DNA from: Palsa-504 sp963847965
Lineage (GTDB): Bacteria > Actinomycetota > Actinomycetes > Streptosporangiales > Streptosporangiaceae
Direction of reading: 5' to 3'
Assembly (NCBI GenBank): GCA_963847965.1
Contig: CAWKCG010000028.1
Coordinates: forward strand, 1 to 64,000
Length of the DNA stretch: 64,000 bases
Under the pieces are notes generated by a model that worked only from the letters and a program-made list of their open reading frames with translations, was not told the origin of the DNA and searched no databases. Position numbers and translations under genes: made by a program. Below, piece by piece: positions 1-8,850 of this stretch. Within the stretch, counting starts at the first letter, position 1. Every line of letters starts with the position of its first letter.

Positions 1-158
1 AGAGCGGAGATGAGCAGGAAGCGGCGGACCCGGGGCCGAGGAGATCCAGGACCTCGACGTATCAGGCGACGACGCCAACCGCGTCGCGGGCGGAAGCCTT
101 AATTATTCTCAGCTGGCGCTACATATCATCCGCAGCTGGACGCCCATTGAGTCATGAG
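1..158. other. Window edge, no gene recognised
   Basis: This stretch lies downstream of the GH26-like gene. No reading frame, RNA or repeat could be supported here. A short AT-richer patch (TTAATTATT) sits near base 100. Confidence 0.4.
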
Positions 159-1325
159 CTACGCGCCTTGTTGGAGTGCGGCTACCGCATCCGGGTAGTC
201 GGCCAGCTGATATGATTTGTTTCCCGGCTCAGGCGGGCCAGAATAAGATTTGATCGCTGGCGGATTCGGGACGATGGGAACGCTCAGGATCACCTGATAA
301 CCCGCGTATTCCCATGGGGCAAGAAGCGGTTGATCCACGCTGTCCGACAACGACTCGCCGTCCGGCAGGTAAACGCCCGCGTACTGCAAGCGGCCACCCA
401 TCAGGTTCCCCATGGCGTTGACGGCGCCAGGGGTGTTGTACTGTGCCGATGCGCCCTGGCGGACCAGCAACGGGCCACTTGCCGTCGGGACCGGGCTGAC
501 GTGCCCCTGCTCCCAGTAGAGCCCGATAGCGTCATGGCCTTTCATCCACGTCAGCATGTTCGTGATGAACAGCGGATCGTCCTGACCGCCGAACGTGTGA
601 AAGTCGAGTCCCCACTCCGGGATGATGATCGGTTTACCCGTGTCTCGCGAGAACGTGGCCATCCAATCCAGGCCGCCAGGCCTGGCGGTAAGGATTTGCT
701 GCCACTTTTCCTCGTGATCAAGCGCGCCGGACGCGGTGTGCGGGTACGTGTCGTCAGCGCCGCCGTACCAGTCGAAGACGTCGGTTCCGATGTAGTCGAC
801 GAAGGCACTGCCAGGCCAGCTTTCGGCTACCGACGTGTCCGTCGGGTACACGGTCCAGAGGAACTTGAAATGCTGCCCCGGTACTGACCACATGGTCGCG
901 ACTATCTGCCGCCACGCAAGGATATAAGCATCCGGCTCAGCAGGTGGCGCGCGTTGCTCGCTCCATTCGTACCACGCGCCGTTCATCTCGCGACCGAGGT
1001 CGATAATTGTATCGCCGAGCCCGTCCTTGACCAGCAATTCGCCGAGGCGGTAGAAATCCGAGTTGTAGTCTCCCGCCGCTGCCGCAACGAGGCTCGAGCT
1101 TGCTGCCTCGAAGTAATCCTTCTTGGTGTGGCCTTTGCCTTCATCCAGAAGGGTCTTAATTTCGGAGGCCAGCGCCATAGCCGCCGCCTCGCTGGTAGTC
1201 GTGGGAGAATTCGCGGCGGATGCTGTCCCCAGCACGCCAGCAAAGGCCACCACTACGGTCAGGATAGGAAAGATCCATGGGATCTTCCTTATCGCGGGCT
1301 GTGGTTCCTTTACTGGCACCGCCAA
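159..1325 (-). CDS. GH26-like (beta-mannanase family) secreted glycosidase, short N-terminus
   Basis: The 388-residue product starts with a charged stretch and a hydrophobic segment (about residues 15-37) ending in ASA-A, so it is probably exported. The family assignment rests on REMNG with the likely acid/base Glu at residue 113, and PEWG with the likely nucleophile Glu at residue 237, separated as in GH26 retaining glycosidases. A YIGTDVFDWY strand between them also fits. Only about 75 residues separate the signal segment from the acid/base Glu, fewer than barrel strands 1-3 usually need, so the N-terminal part of the barrel may be deleted. The substrate cannot be read from the sequence; beta-mannan-type polysaccharide is the family norm. 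The gene follows the lectin-domain kinase after a 130-nt gap on the same strand. The catalytic residues make the fold assignment fairly sure, but activity is unsure. Confidence 0.75.
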   Translation of the reverse strand: MAVPVKEPQPAIRKIPWIFPILTVVVAFAGVLGTASAANSPTTTSEAAAMALASEIKTLLDEGKGHTKKDYFEAASSSLVAAAAGDYNSDFYRLGELLVKDGLGDTIIDLGREMNGAWYEWSEQRAPPAEPDAYILAWRQIVATMWSVPGQHFKFLWTVYPTDTSVAESWPGSAFVDYIGTDVFDWYGGADDTYPHTASGALDHEEKWQQILTARPGGLDWMATFSRDTGKPIIIPEWGLDFHTFGGQDDPLFITNMLTWMKGHDAIGLYWEQGHVSPVPTASGPLLVRQGASAQYNTPGAVNAMGNLMGGRLQYAGVYLPDGESLSDSVDQPLLAPWEYAGYQVILSVPIVPNPPAIKSYSGPPEPGNKSYQLADYPDAVAALQQGA

Positions 1326-1455
1326 GCTTCCGACACCTCGGTAGGCTACCTACGGTCGATCATACGTAAGTGCTTCCGAGGTCTTGACCAGAGGCGCGGC
1401 GGTGCCGGGCACGCTCCGGACCCTCATATCCGGCCAGCTCCCGGCGCCGTAGGGG

Positions 1456-3303
1456 TCAGGGAGGCGGAGGCAAGCCGCCGATCTTGATGTTCACGGCCCA
1501 GCCTCCCCCGTTGCCGGAGAAGCTGTCATCGTTGATGCCCAGGTACAGGACGCCGGATCCGGCCGTGACCAGAACAGAACTCCCGACTTCGAACGGAGTC
1601 GCGTTGCCGATACGGGCTATCAGCGACCAGCAGTGCAGGTTCGGCGCGGGAAACGCGTCCCCGGGGTACTCCTGTGCGGGCGTGCATGACTGATCACCGC
1701 CCGCGCCTACCGCCAAATTCGGGCTGATGTTCACCAGGCCGTAGGCGGTGATGCCGAGCGCGTCGCCGGCGGCGAGCGTCACGCCGGTATTCACCCACTC
1801 CTGCATACCGGTCACGACCAGGCCTTGGGTTGACGTGCACCCGTACTTCGACCATGAGGACGCCCCGGAGGCGTTGAAGGCCTGTACCCGGAAGCACTGG
1901 TAGGTGCCCGGGGTAACGCGGAACGTAGCCGATCTCACCGGCCCGGTCGTCTGGGCCAGCGTGGCGCCCGGACTGCAGGACCCGACGGGACACCCGTTGT
2001 CGATATGGAATCCTGTGACGTCGGTTGAGGCGTCGGCCCAGGTTACCTGGATCTTGTACTGGCCTGCGGCGACGGCTGTGACGCCGCGAGGAGAGTCAGG
2101 CGCGGTGCCCGCTCCCCCGGACGTCGAGCCCCCGCGATCCGGCGGGGTCGACGTCGAGCCCCTGGTCGCCAGGAATGCGCCGCCAGCGATAGCGAGCGCG
2201 CTCGCGATGCCCGCGGCGACCAGCAGGACGCCGCGCTGGCGCCAGGTTTTGCGAGGCGCTGGCTTCAGGTTCTGGCCGCCAGCCGGCCACCGGCCCGACG
2301 TGGTGTCCCGGGCGCCAGGCGGTGACTCCGGACGGTCGGTCTGCGCGTGGCCGGCCGCCTGGCTGATGGTGGCGGAGAAACCAGCAGGCCAAGGGGCTAG
2401 GGATCCCGCGGGGTCAGCACGGGCGTCCGGTGGTGCCAGGCTCAGCACCGACCCGAGCGCGGCGGCGAACTGACCGCAGCTCGGGTACCGGTCGGCCGGA
2501 TCCTTGGCCAGCACCCTGGCGAACACCGGATCTACCAAGGCCGGCAGGCCGGTCCGCTGCTGGGACAGCTGAGGGGGCGGCTCATGCAGATGCGCATGCA
2601 TCATGCTGGCCAGCTCGGTTCGCCGGAACGGCGGCGCCCCGCTCAGCAGCTCGTAGGCCACGCAGCCGAGCGCGTACTGATCAGCACGCCCGTCGATCGG
2701 CCCGCCACTGAACTGCTCGGGTGCGGCGTAGGCGACTGTTCCGACGAACTGGCCGACCTGGGTGAGCACGGACGACTCGACTATGGCCTTGCTGATCCCG
2801 AAGTCCGACAAGTACACCTGGTCAGGTCGGCCGGGCCGGGCGTCCAGCAGGATGTTCCCCGGCTTGACGTCCCGGTGCACCAGGCCCCGATCGTGCGCCG
2901 TGTCCAGGGCGGAGGCCACCGCCGCGATGATCAGGGCGGCGCGCGTGGCCGGCAAGGGGCCGTCCGCAGCCACCAGAGACCCGACGTCGCCGTGCACCAG
3001 CCGCATCGCGATGAACAGGACGTCATCTGCCTGGCCGGCCTCGTACACCGGGATGATGTTGGGATCATCCACCGCGGCAGCGGCCTGGGATTCCCGGATG
3101 AACCGCTTCCGGAACATCTCGTCGCCCGCCAGCACCGGAGCCAGGACCTTGAGCGCCACGCGCCGGTTCAGGCGCTCATCAAGAGCGCGGAACACCACGG
3201 CCATCCCGCCCTGGCCGATCCGCTCTTCGAGGATGTAGCTGGCCACCCGCTGGCCCGGCGCGAAGCCGCTGGCCGCCCAGCGCGGCGGGACGTCACCGGT
3301 CAC
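1456..3303 (-). CDS. Membrane Ser/Thr protein kinase with extracellular FN3 and PA-IL-like lectin domains
   Basis: The start is placed at GTG 3303, preceded by GGAGG at 4 nt, rather than at the upstream ATG 3381; this gives about 615 residues. The cytoplasmic kinase shows a glycine loop (IGQGGMA), catalytic Lys in VALKVL (about 52), HRDVKPGN (about 143-150), DFG (about 167) and an APEQ loop, all intact as in the PknB/Hanks family. A Pro/Gly-rich linker leads to one membrane segment (about 359-380). Outside lie an FN3-like domain (about 404-490, with two Cys pairs) and a C-terminal domain resembling the PA-IL/LecA galactose-binding lectin (about 497-611): EWVNTGV, GDALGITAYG, ARIGNATPFEVGS and LYLGINDD followed by Gly-Asn. 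No PASTA domains are present. The likely role is a kinase that senses sugar or cell-surface glycan, and it precedes a glycosidase gene. The ligand is an inference. Confidence 0.85.
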   Translation of the reverse strand: MTGDVPPRWAASGFAPGQRVASYILEERIGQGGMAVVFRALDERLNRRVALKVLAPVLAGDEMFRKRFIRESQAAAAVDDPNIIPVYEAGQADDVLFIAMRLVHGDVGSLVAADGPLPATRAALIIAAVASALDTAHDRGLVHRDVKPGNILLDARPGRPDQVYLSDFGISKAIVESSVLTQVGQFVGTVAYAAPEQFSGGPIDGRADQYALGCVAYELLSGAPPFRRTELASMMHAHLHEPPPQLSQQRTGLPALVDPVFARVLAKDPADRYPSCGQFAAALGSVLSLAPPDARADPAGSLAPWPAGFSATISQAAGHAQTDRPESPPGARDTTSGRWPAGGQNLKPAPRKTWRQRGVLLVAAGIASALAIAGGAFLATRGSTSTPPDRGGSTSGGAGTAPDSPRGVTAVAAGQYKIQVTWADASTDVTGFHIDNGCPVGSCSPGATLAQTTGPVRSATFRVTPGTYQCFRVQAFNASGASSWSKYGCTSTQGLVVTGMQEWVNTGVTLAAGDALGITAYGLVNISPNLAVGAGGDQSCTPAQEYPGDAFPAPNLHCWSLIARIGNATPFEVGSSVLVTAGSGVLYLGINDDSFSGNGGGWAVNIKIGGLPPPP

Positions 3304-3463
3304 CTGGCCTCCAGGACCTTCCAGGGCCGCAGAGCAAGACAGCAACCCGCGGAAGGTGCCCAAGTGACCAGACGCCGCCAAGCCCGCTCGCCCAAAAGCG
3401 GTACAAGTATCGCGGCCAGCAACACCAGGCGCAACCGGTACGCTACCGGGTTCCCTAGCGTGG

Positions 3464-4405
3464 TTATCGGATGCCGAGCAGGGCGCTGGCGTTCCGCTCG
3501 AGGATGCCCCAGGCGGCGTTGGCGCCGATCCGCGGGTCGTTGATGTAGTCGACCGCGCGCAGGAAGGTGTCCCCGTTCTCGTAGGGAAAGTCGGTGCCGA
3601 GGACGAGGCGGTCCGCGCCGAATGAATCGATCGCGCACCGCAGAGCGGGGACGTGCCCGTGCCCGACCGTGTCGTACCACATCCGGCGCGCGGCCACGCT
3701 GGGCGGCTCCGGCGTCTCCGGTGCCTCCCAGCGGTACTGGTCGTCGGCCCGCTGCAGCAGCATCGGCAACGCTCCGCCGAGGTGCGAGTTGATGATCTTG
3801 ATGTTCGGGTAGCGGGTCGGGATGCCGTGCGTGATCAGGTGCATGATCGAGATCGTGTCCTCGACCGGCGCGCCGACCATCCAGGTCAGGTGATAGTTGG
3901 CGATCAGCGGCGAGCAGGCGCCGTTGCCGGCCGGGTGCAGGTACAGGACCGCGCTCCTGCGGTTCAGCTCGGCGAAGACCAGCTCGTAACCGGGATCGAC
4001 CAGCGCGTGCCCGAGGATGCTGGTGTTCAGCGCCACCCCGGCCATCCGCAGCTCGTCAAGAGCCCGGCTTATTTCGGCGAGGGACTCGTCCAGGTGCGGC
4101 ATCGGCAGCGCGGCGAAGGCGCCGAACCGACCCCGGTGGTCCTGGGCCAGCTGGGCGTACTGGTCGTTGACGAACCTGGCCGCCTTGGTCGCCTGGTCCG
4201 CATCCTCGCCGTACAGCACCTGCGGGCACGCGGACAGGATCTGCATGTCGACCTTCGCCCGGTCCATCAGCCGCAGCCGGGCCTCCAGATCGGCGCCGGC
4301 GCCGCCCCCAATGCCGCGGGCTTGGCCCGCGTCGGCCTTGCCCAGGTCGATCAGCAGGTCGAGGTAATCATCGGTCCAGTAGTGCGCATGGACGTCGATC
4401 CTCAT
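3464..4405 (-). CDS. Amidohydrolase family 2 (ACMSD-like) metal-dependent hydrolase or decarboxylase
   Basis: The 313-residue TIM-barrel protein has the family metal set: HAH at residues 6 and 8, His157 in YLHPAG, His208 in NSHLGG, and Asp272 in GTDFPYE. This is the amidohydrolase_2 group that includes aminocarboxymuconate-semialdehyde decarboxylase and related non-oxidative decarboxylases and hydrolases of aromatic or heterocyclic intermediates. It starts with MRIDVHAHYW and is full length. It lies 43 nt after the molybdenum hydroxylase on the same strand, so the pair may be one operon for hydroxylating and then cleaving a heteroaromatic compound. The substrate cannot be read from the sequence. 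Confidence 0.85.
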   Translation of the reverse strand: MRIDVHAHYWTDDYLDLLIDLGKADAGQARGIGGGAGADLEARLRLMDRAKVDMQILSACPQVLYGEDADQATKAARFVNDQYAQLAQDHRGRFGAFAALPMPHLDESLAEISRALDELRMAGVALNTSILGHALVDPGYELVFAELNRRSAVLYLHPAGNGACSPLIANYHLTWMVGAPVEDTISIMHLITHGIPTRYPNIKIINSHLGGALPMLLQRADDQYRWEAPETPEPPSVAARRMWYDTVGHGHVPALRCAIDSFGADRLVLGTDFPYENGDTFLRAVDYINDPRIGANAAWGILERNASALLGIR

Positions 4406-4448
4406 GACGGCCTCATCCTTCCTCCGCGGGTGTGTGCCGCGGATGCGG

Positions 4449-7198
4449 TCAGCTCTTCTCGATCGCCCGGGCGACTTGCTCGCGGGTCAGCGGCAGGTCG
4501 CGGACGCGCACCCCGACCGCATCGGCGACCGCGTTGCCGATGGCACCGGCGACCGGTCCCTGGGCGACTTCGCCCGCGCCGGTCTCGGCCTCGCCGGGCG
4601 CGTCCACGATACGCACCATGACCTCCGGGGTCTCGGTGAACCGGAAGATCGGGTAGCTGTCCCAGCTCGCCGAGGTGATCTGGTCCCGGTCGAACCGGAC
4701 CTGCTCGCGCAGCGTCCAGCTCGCGCTCTGCACGGCGCCGCCCTCGACCTGGTTGATCACCCCGTCCGGGTTGATGACCAGGCCCACGTCCACCGCGAGC
4801 CACAGCCTGCGCACCCGGATGTCGGTATCGGCCTCCACCTCCGCCACCGTGGCGCAGTACCCCGCGATCCCGCTGTAGCGGGCCACCGCGACCCCGTAGC
4901 CGATGCCGTCGCGGCGGGCCCGGGTTTCCCATCCGGCCATTCGCGCGGCCTCGGTGAGGACCCGCCGGGCGCGCGGGTCGGTGAGGTGGGCGAGCCGGAA
5001 TCGCACCGGGTCCGCGCCGGCCGCGCCGGCCAGTTCGTCCATGAACGACTCGATGGCGAACACGTTCAGGTGCGCGCCGAGCGACCGCAGCGAGGAGGTC
5101 CTGATCGGCATGTCCAGCAGCCGGTGCCGGGTGACGTGCAGCTCGGGGATGTCGTAGCCGGGCACCGCGTTGCGCGTGGCGCCCATCCAGCGGCCGGCGG
5201 GCCGTCGGGCGACGGCGACATCGGGACGCCGCCGGCCAGGTGGGTCAGCGCGAGCAGGCGCGGCTCCCCGCCGTTGGTGGGCCGGCCGATGAAGCCGTTG
5301 CTCCACACGTCCTGCCGCCAGGTCACGATCCGGCCCCCGGCGTCAAGGCCGGCCGACAGGCGGGCGAGCATGGCCGATCCGAGCGGCGACCAGCACATCT
5401 CGTCCTCGCGGGTCCACTGCACCCGCACCGCCCGGCCCGGGACGGCCCGGGCCAGCAGGACCGCGTCCATGGCCACGTCGTCCGCGCCGTTCTGGCCGTA
5501 GACCCCCGCGCCCTCCACGTACTGCACCGTCACCTGCCCGGCCTCCAGCCCCAGCCCAGCCGCGATCGCGGCGCGCAGCTGGAAGATGCCCTGACTGTGG
5601 CACCACACGGTGACCGACTGACCGTCCCAGCGGGCGATGGCGCAGCTGGGACCCACCGACGCGTGCGCGAGGAAGGGCCGGGTGAACTCCGCGGTCAGCG
5701 TGCGGGTGGCCGTGCCCGCGGGATCCCCGCCCGGCCGGTCCACCACCGTCTCGTCCTGCGACGGTGCCGCCAGCATGAAGGCGCGCAGGTCTCGCGAATC
5801 GGGCAGCGACGGGCTCGTCCGCCATCGCGCCGCGCGGGCGACCCGCCCGGCGGCCCGCAGCGCGGCACGGTCGGTCGGGGCCACCACGCCGAGGAACGAG
5901 CCGTTCCTGACCAGTACCGTCTCGCGGCCCAGGTCCAGGTCCGCGAGTTCGGTCAGCTGGGCGGCCCGCGCGGGCGGCCGCACCACCCGGCCGTAGGCCA
6001 TGCCCGGCAGGACCAGGTCGTGCAGGAACCGCGGGCGCCCGGTCACCTTGTCCGGGATGTCCAGCCGCGGGGCGCTGCGCCCGGCGACGGACCACTGCCC
6101 GGGAGGCCGGGACGGCACCGGGGCCTCGGCGGGCCGGTCCAGCGTTCCCGGCTGCGCCAGCGTCCAGTAGCTCAGCCCGGTCGGACCGTCGGCCAGGATC
6201 TGCCCGTCGGCCACGACCAGTTCCGCCTGGGGCACCCCGAGCCGGGCCGCGGCGGCGTCCAGCAGCACGCCACGGGCCTGCGCGCACGCCTGCCGCAGCG
6301 CCGAGCCGGAATCCTGGACCGACAGGCTGCCCGCGGTGAGACCCTCGTCCGGGCTGGTGCTGGTGGACACCGCGGCGACCCGCACCCGGTCGAGGGAGAC
6401 CTGGAGTTCCTCCGCGGCCACCTGCGCCAGCGCGGTCCAGATGCCCTGGCCGTACTCCACCTTCCCGGTCCGGACCGTGACCTCCCCGTCCCGGCTGAAA
6501 TCCAGCCACCGGGCCAGCACCGGGTTGGCCGCCAGGTCCTTCGGGAGCAAGGAGACCCCCGGCGGTACCGCGGGCGCGGCCGCCACGGGTGTTGGTGAAC
6601 CGGACGACGGCGCGGGCACCGGGCCCTTTCCGGCTGGGGTGTCGCCAGCGGGAACCCGGGCCGCAGTCTGGGTGGCGGGACGCTGCCCCGCGGGCGGGTT
6701 GGGTACCGCGGCCTGCCCGCCGGCCTTCAGCACCGCGCGGATGATGCGGCCGTGCGTCCCGCAGCGGCACAGGTTGCCCTCGAGAGCCTCCCGCACCTCC
6801 AGCTCGGTCGGGGCGGGGCGGTCGCGCAGCAGGCCGGCCGCGGCTACCACCATGCCGGAGGTGCAGTAGCCGCACTGCGCGGCCTGCTCGTCGATGAACG
6901 CCTGCTGGACCGGATGGAGCCGGCCGCCGCCGTCCGGCAGTCCCTCCAGGGTGGTGACGGGGCCGCCGACGGCCGATACCGGCAGGTCGCAGGACGTGCG
7001 GGCGCGACCGTCGATGAGCACCGAGCACGCTCCGCACAGCCCTATCCCGCAGCCGAACTTCGGCCCGGCCAGGCCGAGGTCTTGGCGGAGCACGTCGAGC
7101 AACGGCGTGTCCGGCCGGCAGGTCACCGTGTGCTCCGTGCCGTTCACGGTCAGCCGGTATTCGGTCTCCCTCACGGTCTCCTCGGCGGGGTCGCCCAT
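4449..7198 (-). pseudogene. Fused 2Fe-2S/molybdopterin hydroxylase (xanthine dehydrogenase/isoquinoline oxidoreductase family), frameshifted
   Basis: The start is ATG 7198, with GAGGAG 6 nt upstream. The first part is a CoxS-like iron-sulfur subunit with the plant-type cluster (CGIGLCGAC, then a fourth Cys) and the second cluster (CGYC, CRCG). A Pro/Ala-rich linker fuses it to a CoxL-like molybdopterin subunit of the isoquinoline 1-oxidoreductase type, including VEYGQGIW, VYGQNGADD and a C-terminal GAGEV that may carry the catalytic Glu. The frame breaks at about 5196-5220: the upstream frame reads to GGVPMSPSPDG, and the continuation (MGATRNAVPGYDIPELH) is in another frame down to 4449. No slippery heptamer is visible, so this is either a true 1-base mutation or a sequencing error. 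If intact, the product would be about 916 residues and would hydroxylate an N-heteroaromatic substrate. No FAD subunit is present. Confidence 0.8.
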
Positions 7199-7244
7199 GT
7201 CAGCTCCTCGAACGTCGGCGCGTCCCGGTACCGCCGGGCGAGCC

Positions 7245-7276
7245 TCCACGATGGATCCACGATGGATCCACGATGG
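7245..7276. repeat. Tandem 11-bp repeat, nearly three units
   Basis: The unit TCCACGATGGA occurs twice and is followed by a third copy lacking the final base. It lies in the leader region upstream of the molybdenum hydroxylase gene, between its start and the motif 2 copy. Its function is unknown. Confidence 0.85.
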
Positions 7277-7298
7277 TCGGCAGGCTGGTGAAAGTGCG

Positions 7299-7320
7299 TC
7301 ACCGGATCCTGGTGATTCGC
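7299..7320 (-). promoter_or_regulatory. Motif 2 copy a (palindromic operator-like element)
   Basis: Read toward the molybdenum hydroxylase gene, the site is GCGAATCACC followed by AGGATCCGGTGA, with arms TCACC and GGTGA around a GGATCC-type centre. It lies 100 nt before the start codon at 7198. Other copies stand upstream of other oxidoreductase and transport genes in the same relative orientation. Confidence 0.6.
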
Positions 7321-7379
7321 CAGTATCCGCGCTCCGCGCGCGCCTGGGCGAGCTAGGCGGCGCCAGCCGGGGCGGGTGA

Positions 7380-7919
7380 CTACTCGGACTTGCCCAGCTG
7401 GCGGAGATGGACACCCATCGTGATCTGCGAGAACCCGTAGATCAGGCTGTACAGGCCGAAGAGCAGCGCGAGGGTGACCGCACCGAGGCCAGGGCGCGCG
7501 AAGAGCACGACGCCGAACGCGACGGACACCAGCCCGCCCACGAAGAACAGGGTGCGGGTGCCCGCTGTTTCCCCGCTCTGGAAGACGGCGAAGAGCTCTG
7601 CGAAGCCGCCCACAAACGCCCACGCCGCCACGACGATGACCAGCACAAACGCGGTAGGCACGGGCCAGGCCAGGGCGATCAGGCCCGCCGCAAGGTCGAC
7701 CAGCCCGAGTAGCAGGTGACCGAGGACCGGCCCGGCGGACCGGCCGCGGAAGGCCTTCGTGGCCTGCAGGCCGGCGCCCAGGAAGGCGTAGATCGCGAAC
7801 AGGATGACCAGCGCGAGAATCGTGACGCCCGGCCAGGCGATGGCGGTGATCCCGACGATGACGGCGAGAATGCCGAGCAAGATCATTGTGGTCGATGTTG
7901 TTGACTTGAACATGGGCAT
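7380..7919 (-). CDS. DUF308/HdeD-family integral membrane protein
   Basis: About 179 residues, almost entirely hydrophobic, with six predicted membrane helices in three pairs, as in the HdeD/DUF308 family. Repeated AWPG, AWPV and ARPG turns mark the internal pseudo-repeat. ATG 7919 or ATG 7913 is the likely start; an upstream TTG at 7940 is possible but has no ribosome site. HdeD is linked to acid resistance in enterobacteria, but in actinomycetes the role is not established. The gene stands alone upstream of the molybdenum hydroxylase region. Confidence 0.8.
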   Translation of the reverse strand: MPMFKSTTSTTMILLGILAVIVGITAIAWPGVTILALVILFAIYAFLGAGLQATKAFRGRSAGPVLGHLLLGLVDLAAGLIALAWPVPTAFVLVIVVAAWAFVGGFAELFAVFQSGETAGTRTLFFVGGLVSVAFGVVLFARPGLGAVTLALLFGLYSLIYGFSQITMGVHLRQLGKSE

Positions 7920-8188
7920 CACCCGATCGGACCAGGTCAACGTGCTAGGAAGGGCGGTAACTCGGCGAGGAACAGGCTAGGAAACTCACGATGGAAGACA
8001 TGACGGCAATCATGACTATTCCCTTCATCTGAGCATAAGACGTGATCCGCATTCGTCCATTGGCCGTTCATCACGAACACGGCGCCCGGCTTGGTTCCGA
8101 AGGCACAGCCGACCGGCGCTACCTGCCCGGCGCGCTCACGGATCAGCCCAGGTGCTCGGCCAGCCACGGACCGGTCACGCTGGCCGGG

Positions 8189-8817
8189 TCACGCGCGACG
8201 TGCTCCGGCGAACACCCGGCGGATCTGGTCGAACGCCCCGCAGTAGGTCGCCGGCGTCGACCGCGCGTTCTGGCCGATCGGCGAGGCGTCGACCTGGACG
8301 ACCTGGCGGAAGCCGGCCAGGTCCAGGCGGCGGACGTGCCCGGGCAGTTCTGACCCGCTCAGCAGCGCCTTCGCGGCGGGGATGAGGCTGTCCAGGACGA
8401 AGGCGGTCTTCCCGGCCCCGGACGGGCCGGCCAGCGCGGTCAGCCGGCCCACCGGGAAGGCGGCGGTGAGGTCGTGCAGGTTGTACAGGTCGCCGACCTC
8501 GATGGTGATCTGCGCGTCGGGTCCTGGGCGCGCCGGGCGGTCACGCGGCACCGCGGTGGCGCCGGCCAGGAACGGGCCGATGATCGAGCGGGGGTCGGTT
8601 TCCAGCTGGCCAGGGGTCCCTTGGGCGATCACCGTGCCGCCCTTGGCCCCGGCCGCGGGGCCGAGCTCGATGACCCAGTCGGCGCCGCGGATGATCTCCC
8701 GCTCGTGTTCCACCACGACCACGGAATTGCCGTTCCCGGCCAGGGCGGCGATCGTCTTGCGCAGGCCAACGACGTTACTGGGGTGCAGCCCGACCGACGG
8801 CCCGGGCGGCGAGCCAC
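8189..8817 (-). pseudogene. UvrA-like fragment, truncated at both ends
   Basis: The readable frame matches only the middle of a UvrA-family ATPase. It starts at PSVGLHP of the first ATPase half, continues through VVVVEHE and a second Walker A (GPSGAGKTAF), and reaches SPIGQNARSTPATY and FDQIRRVFA. It then ends at a stop where UvrA would continue to the zinc and signature regions. No first Walker A, no LSGG signature and no acceptable start upstream are present; the frame runs openly into the neighbouring MBL gene. The divergence suggests a UvrA paralogue of the self-resistance type rather than the housekeeping copy. It is clearly non-functional as excinuclease. Confidence 0.8.
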
Positions 8818-8850
8818 CGCCGTTCGGATTAAATGACGGCGGGCTCCCGG

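Noticed and set aside
5190..5225. Programmed frameshift in the molybdenum hydroxylase
   Set aside because: No slippery heptamer, downstream structure or Shine-Dalgarno-like stimulator was seen.
4404..6598. Long open frames (365 and 452 codons) on the plus strand opposite the molybdenum hydroxylase
   Set aside because: They are antisense shadows produced by high GC codon bias; their sequences are Arg/Gly/Pro-rich with no family resemblance.
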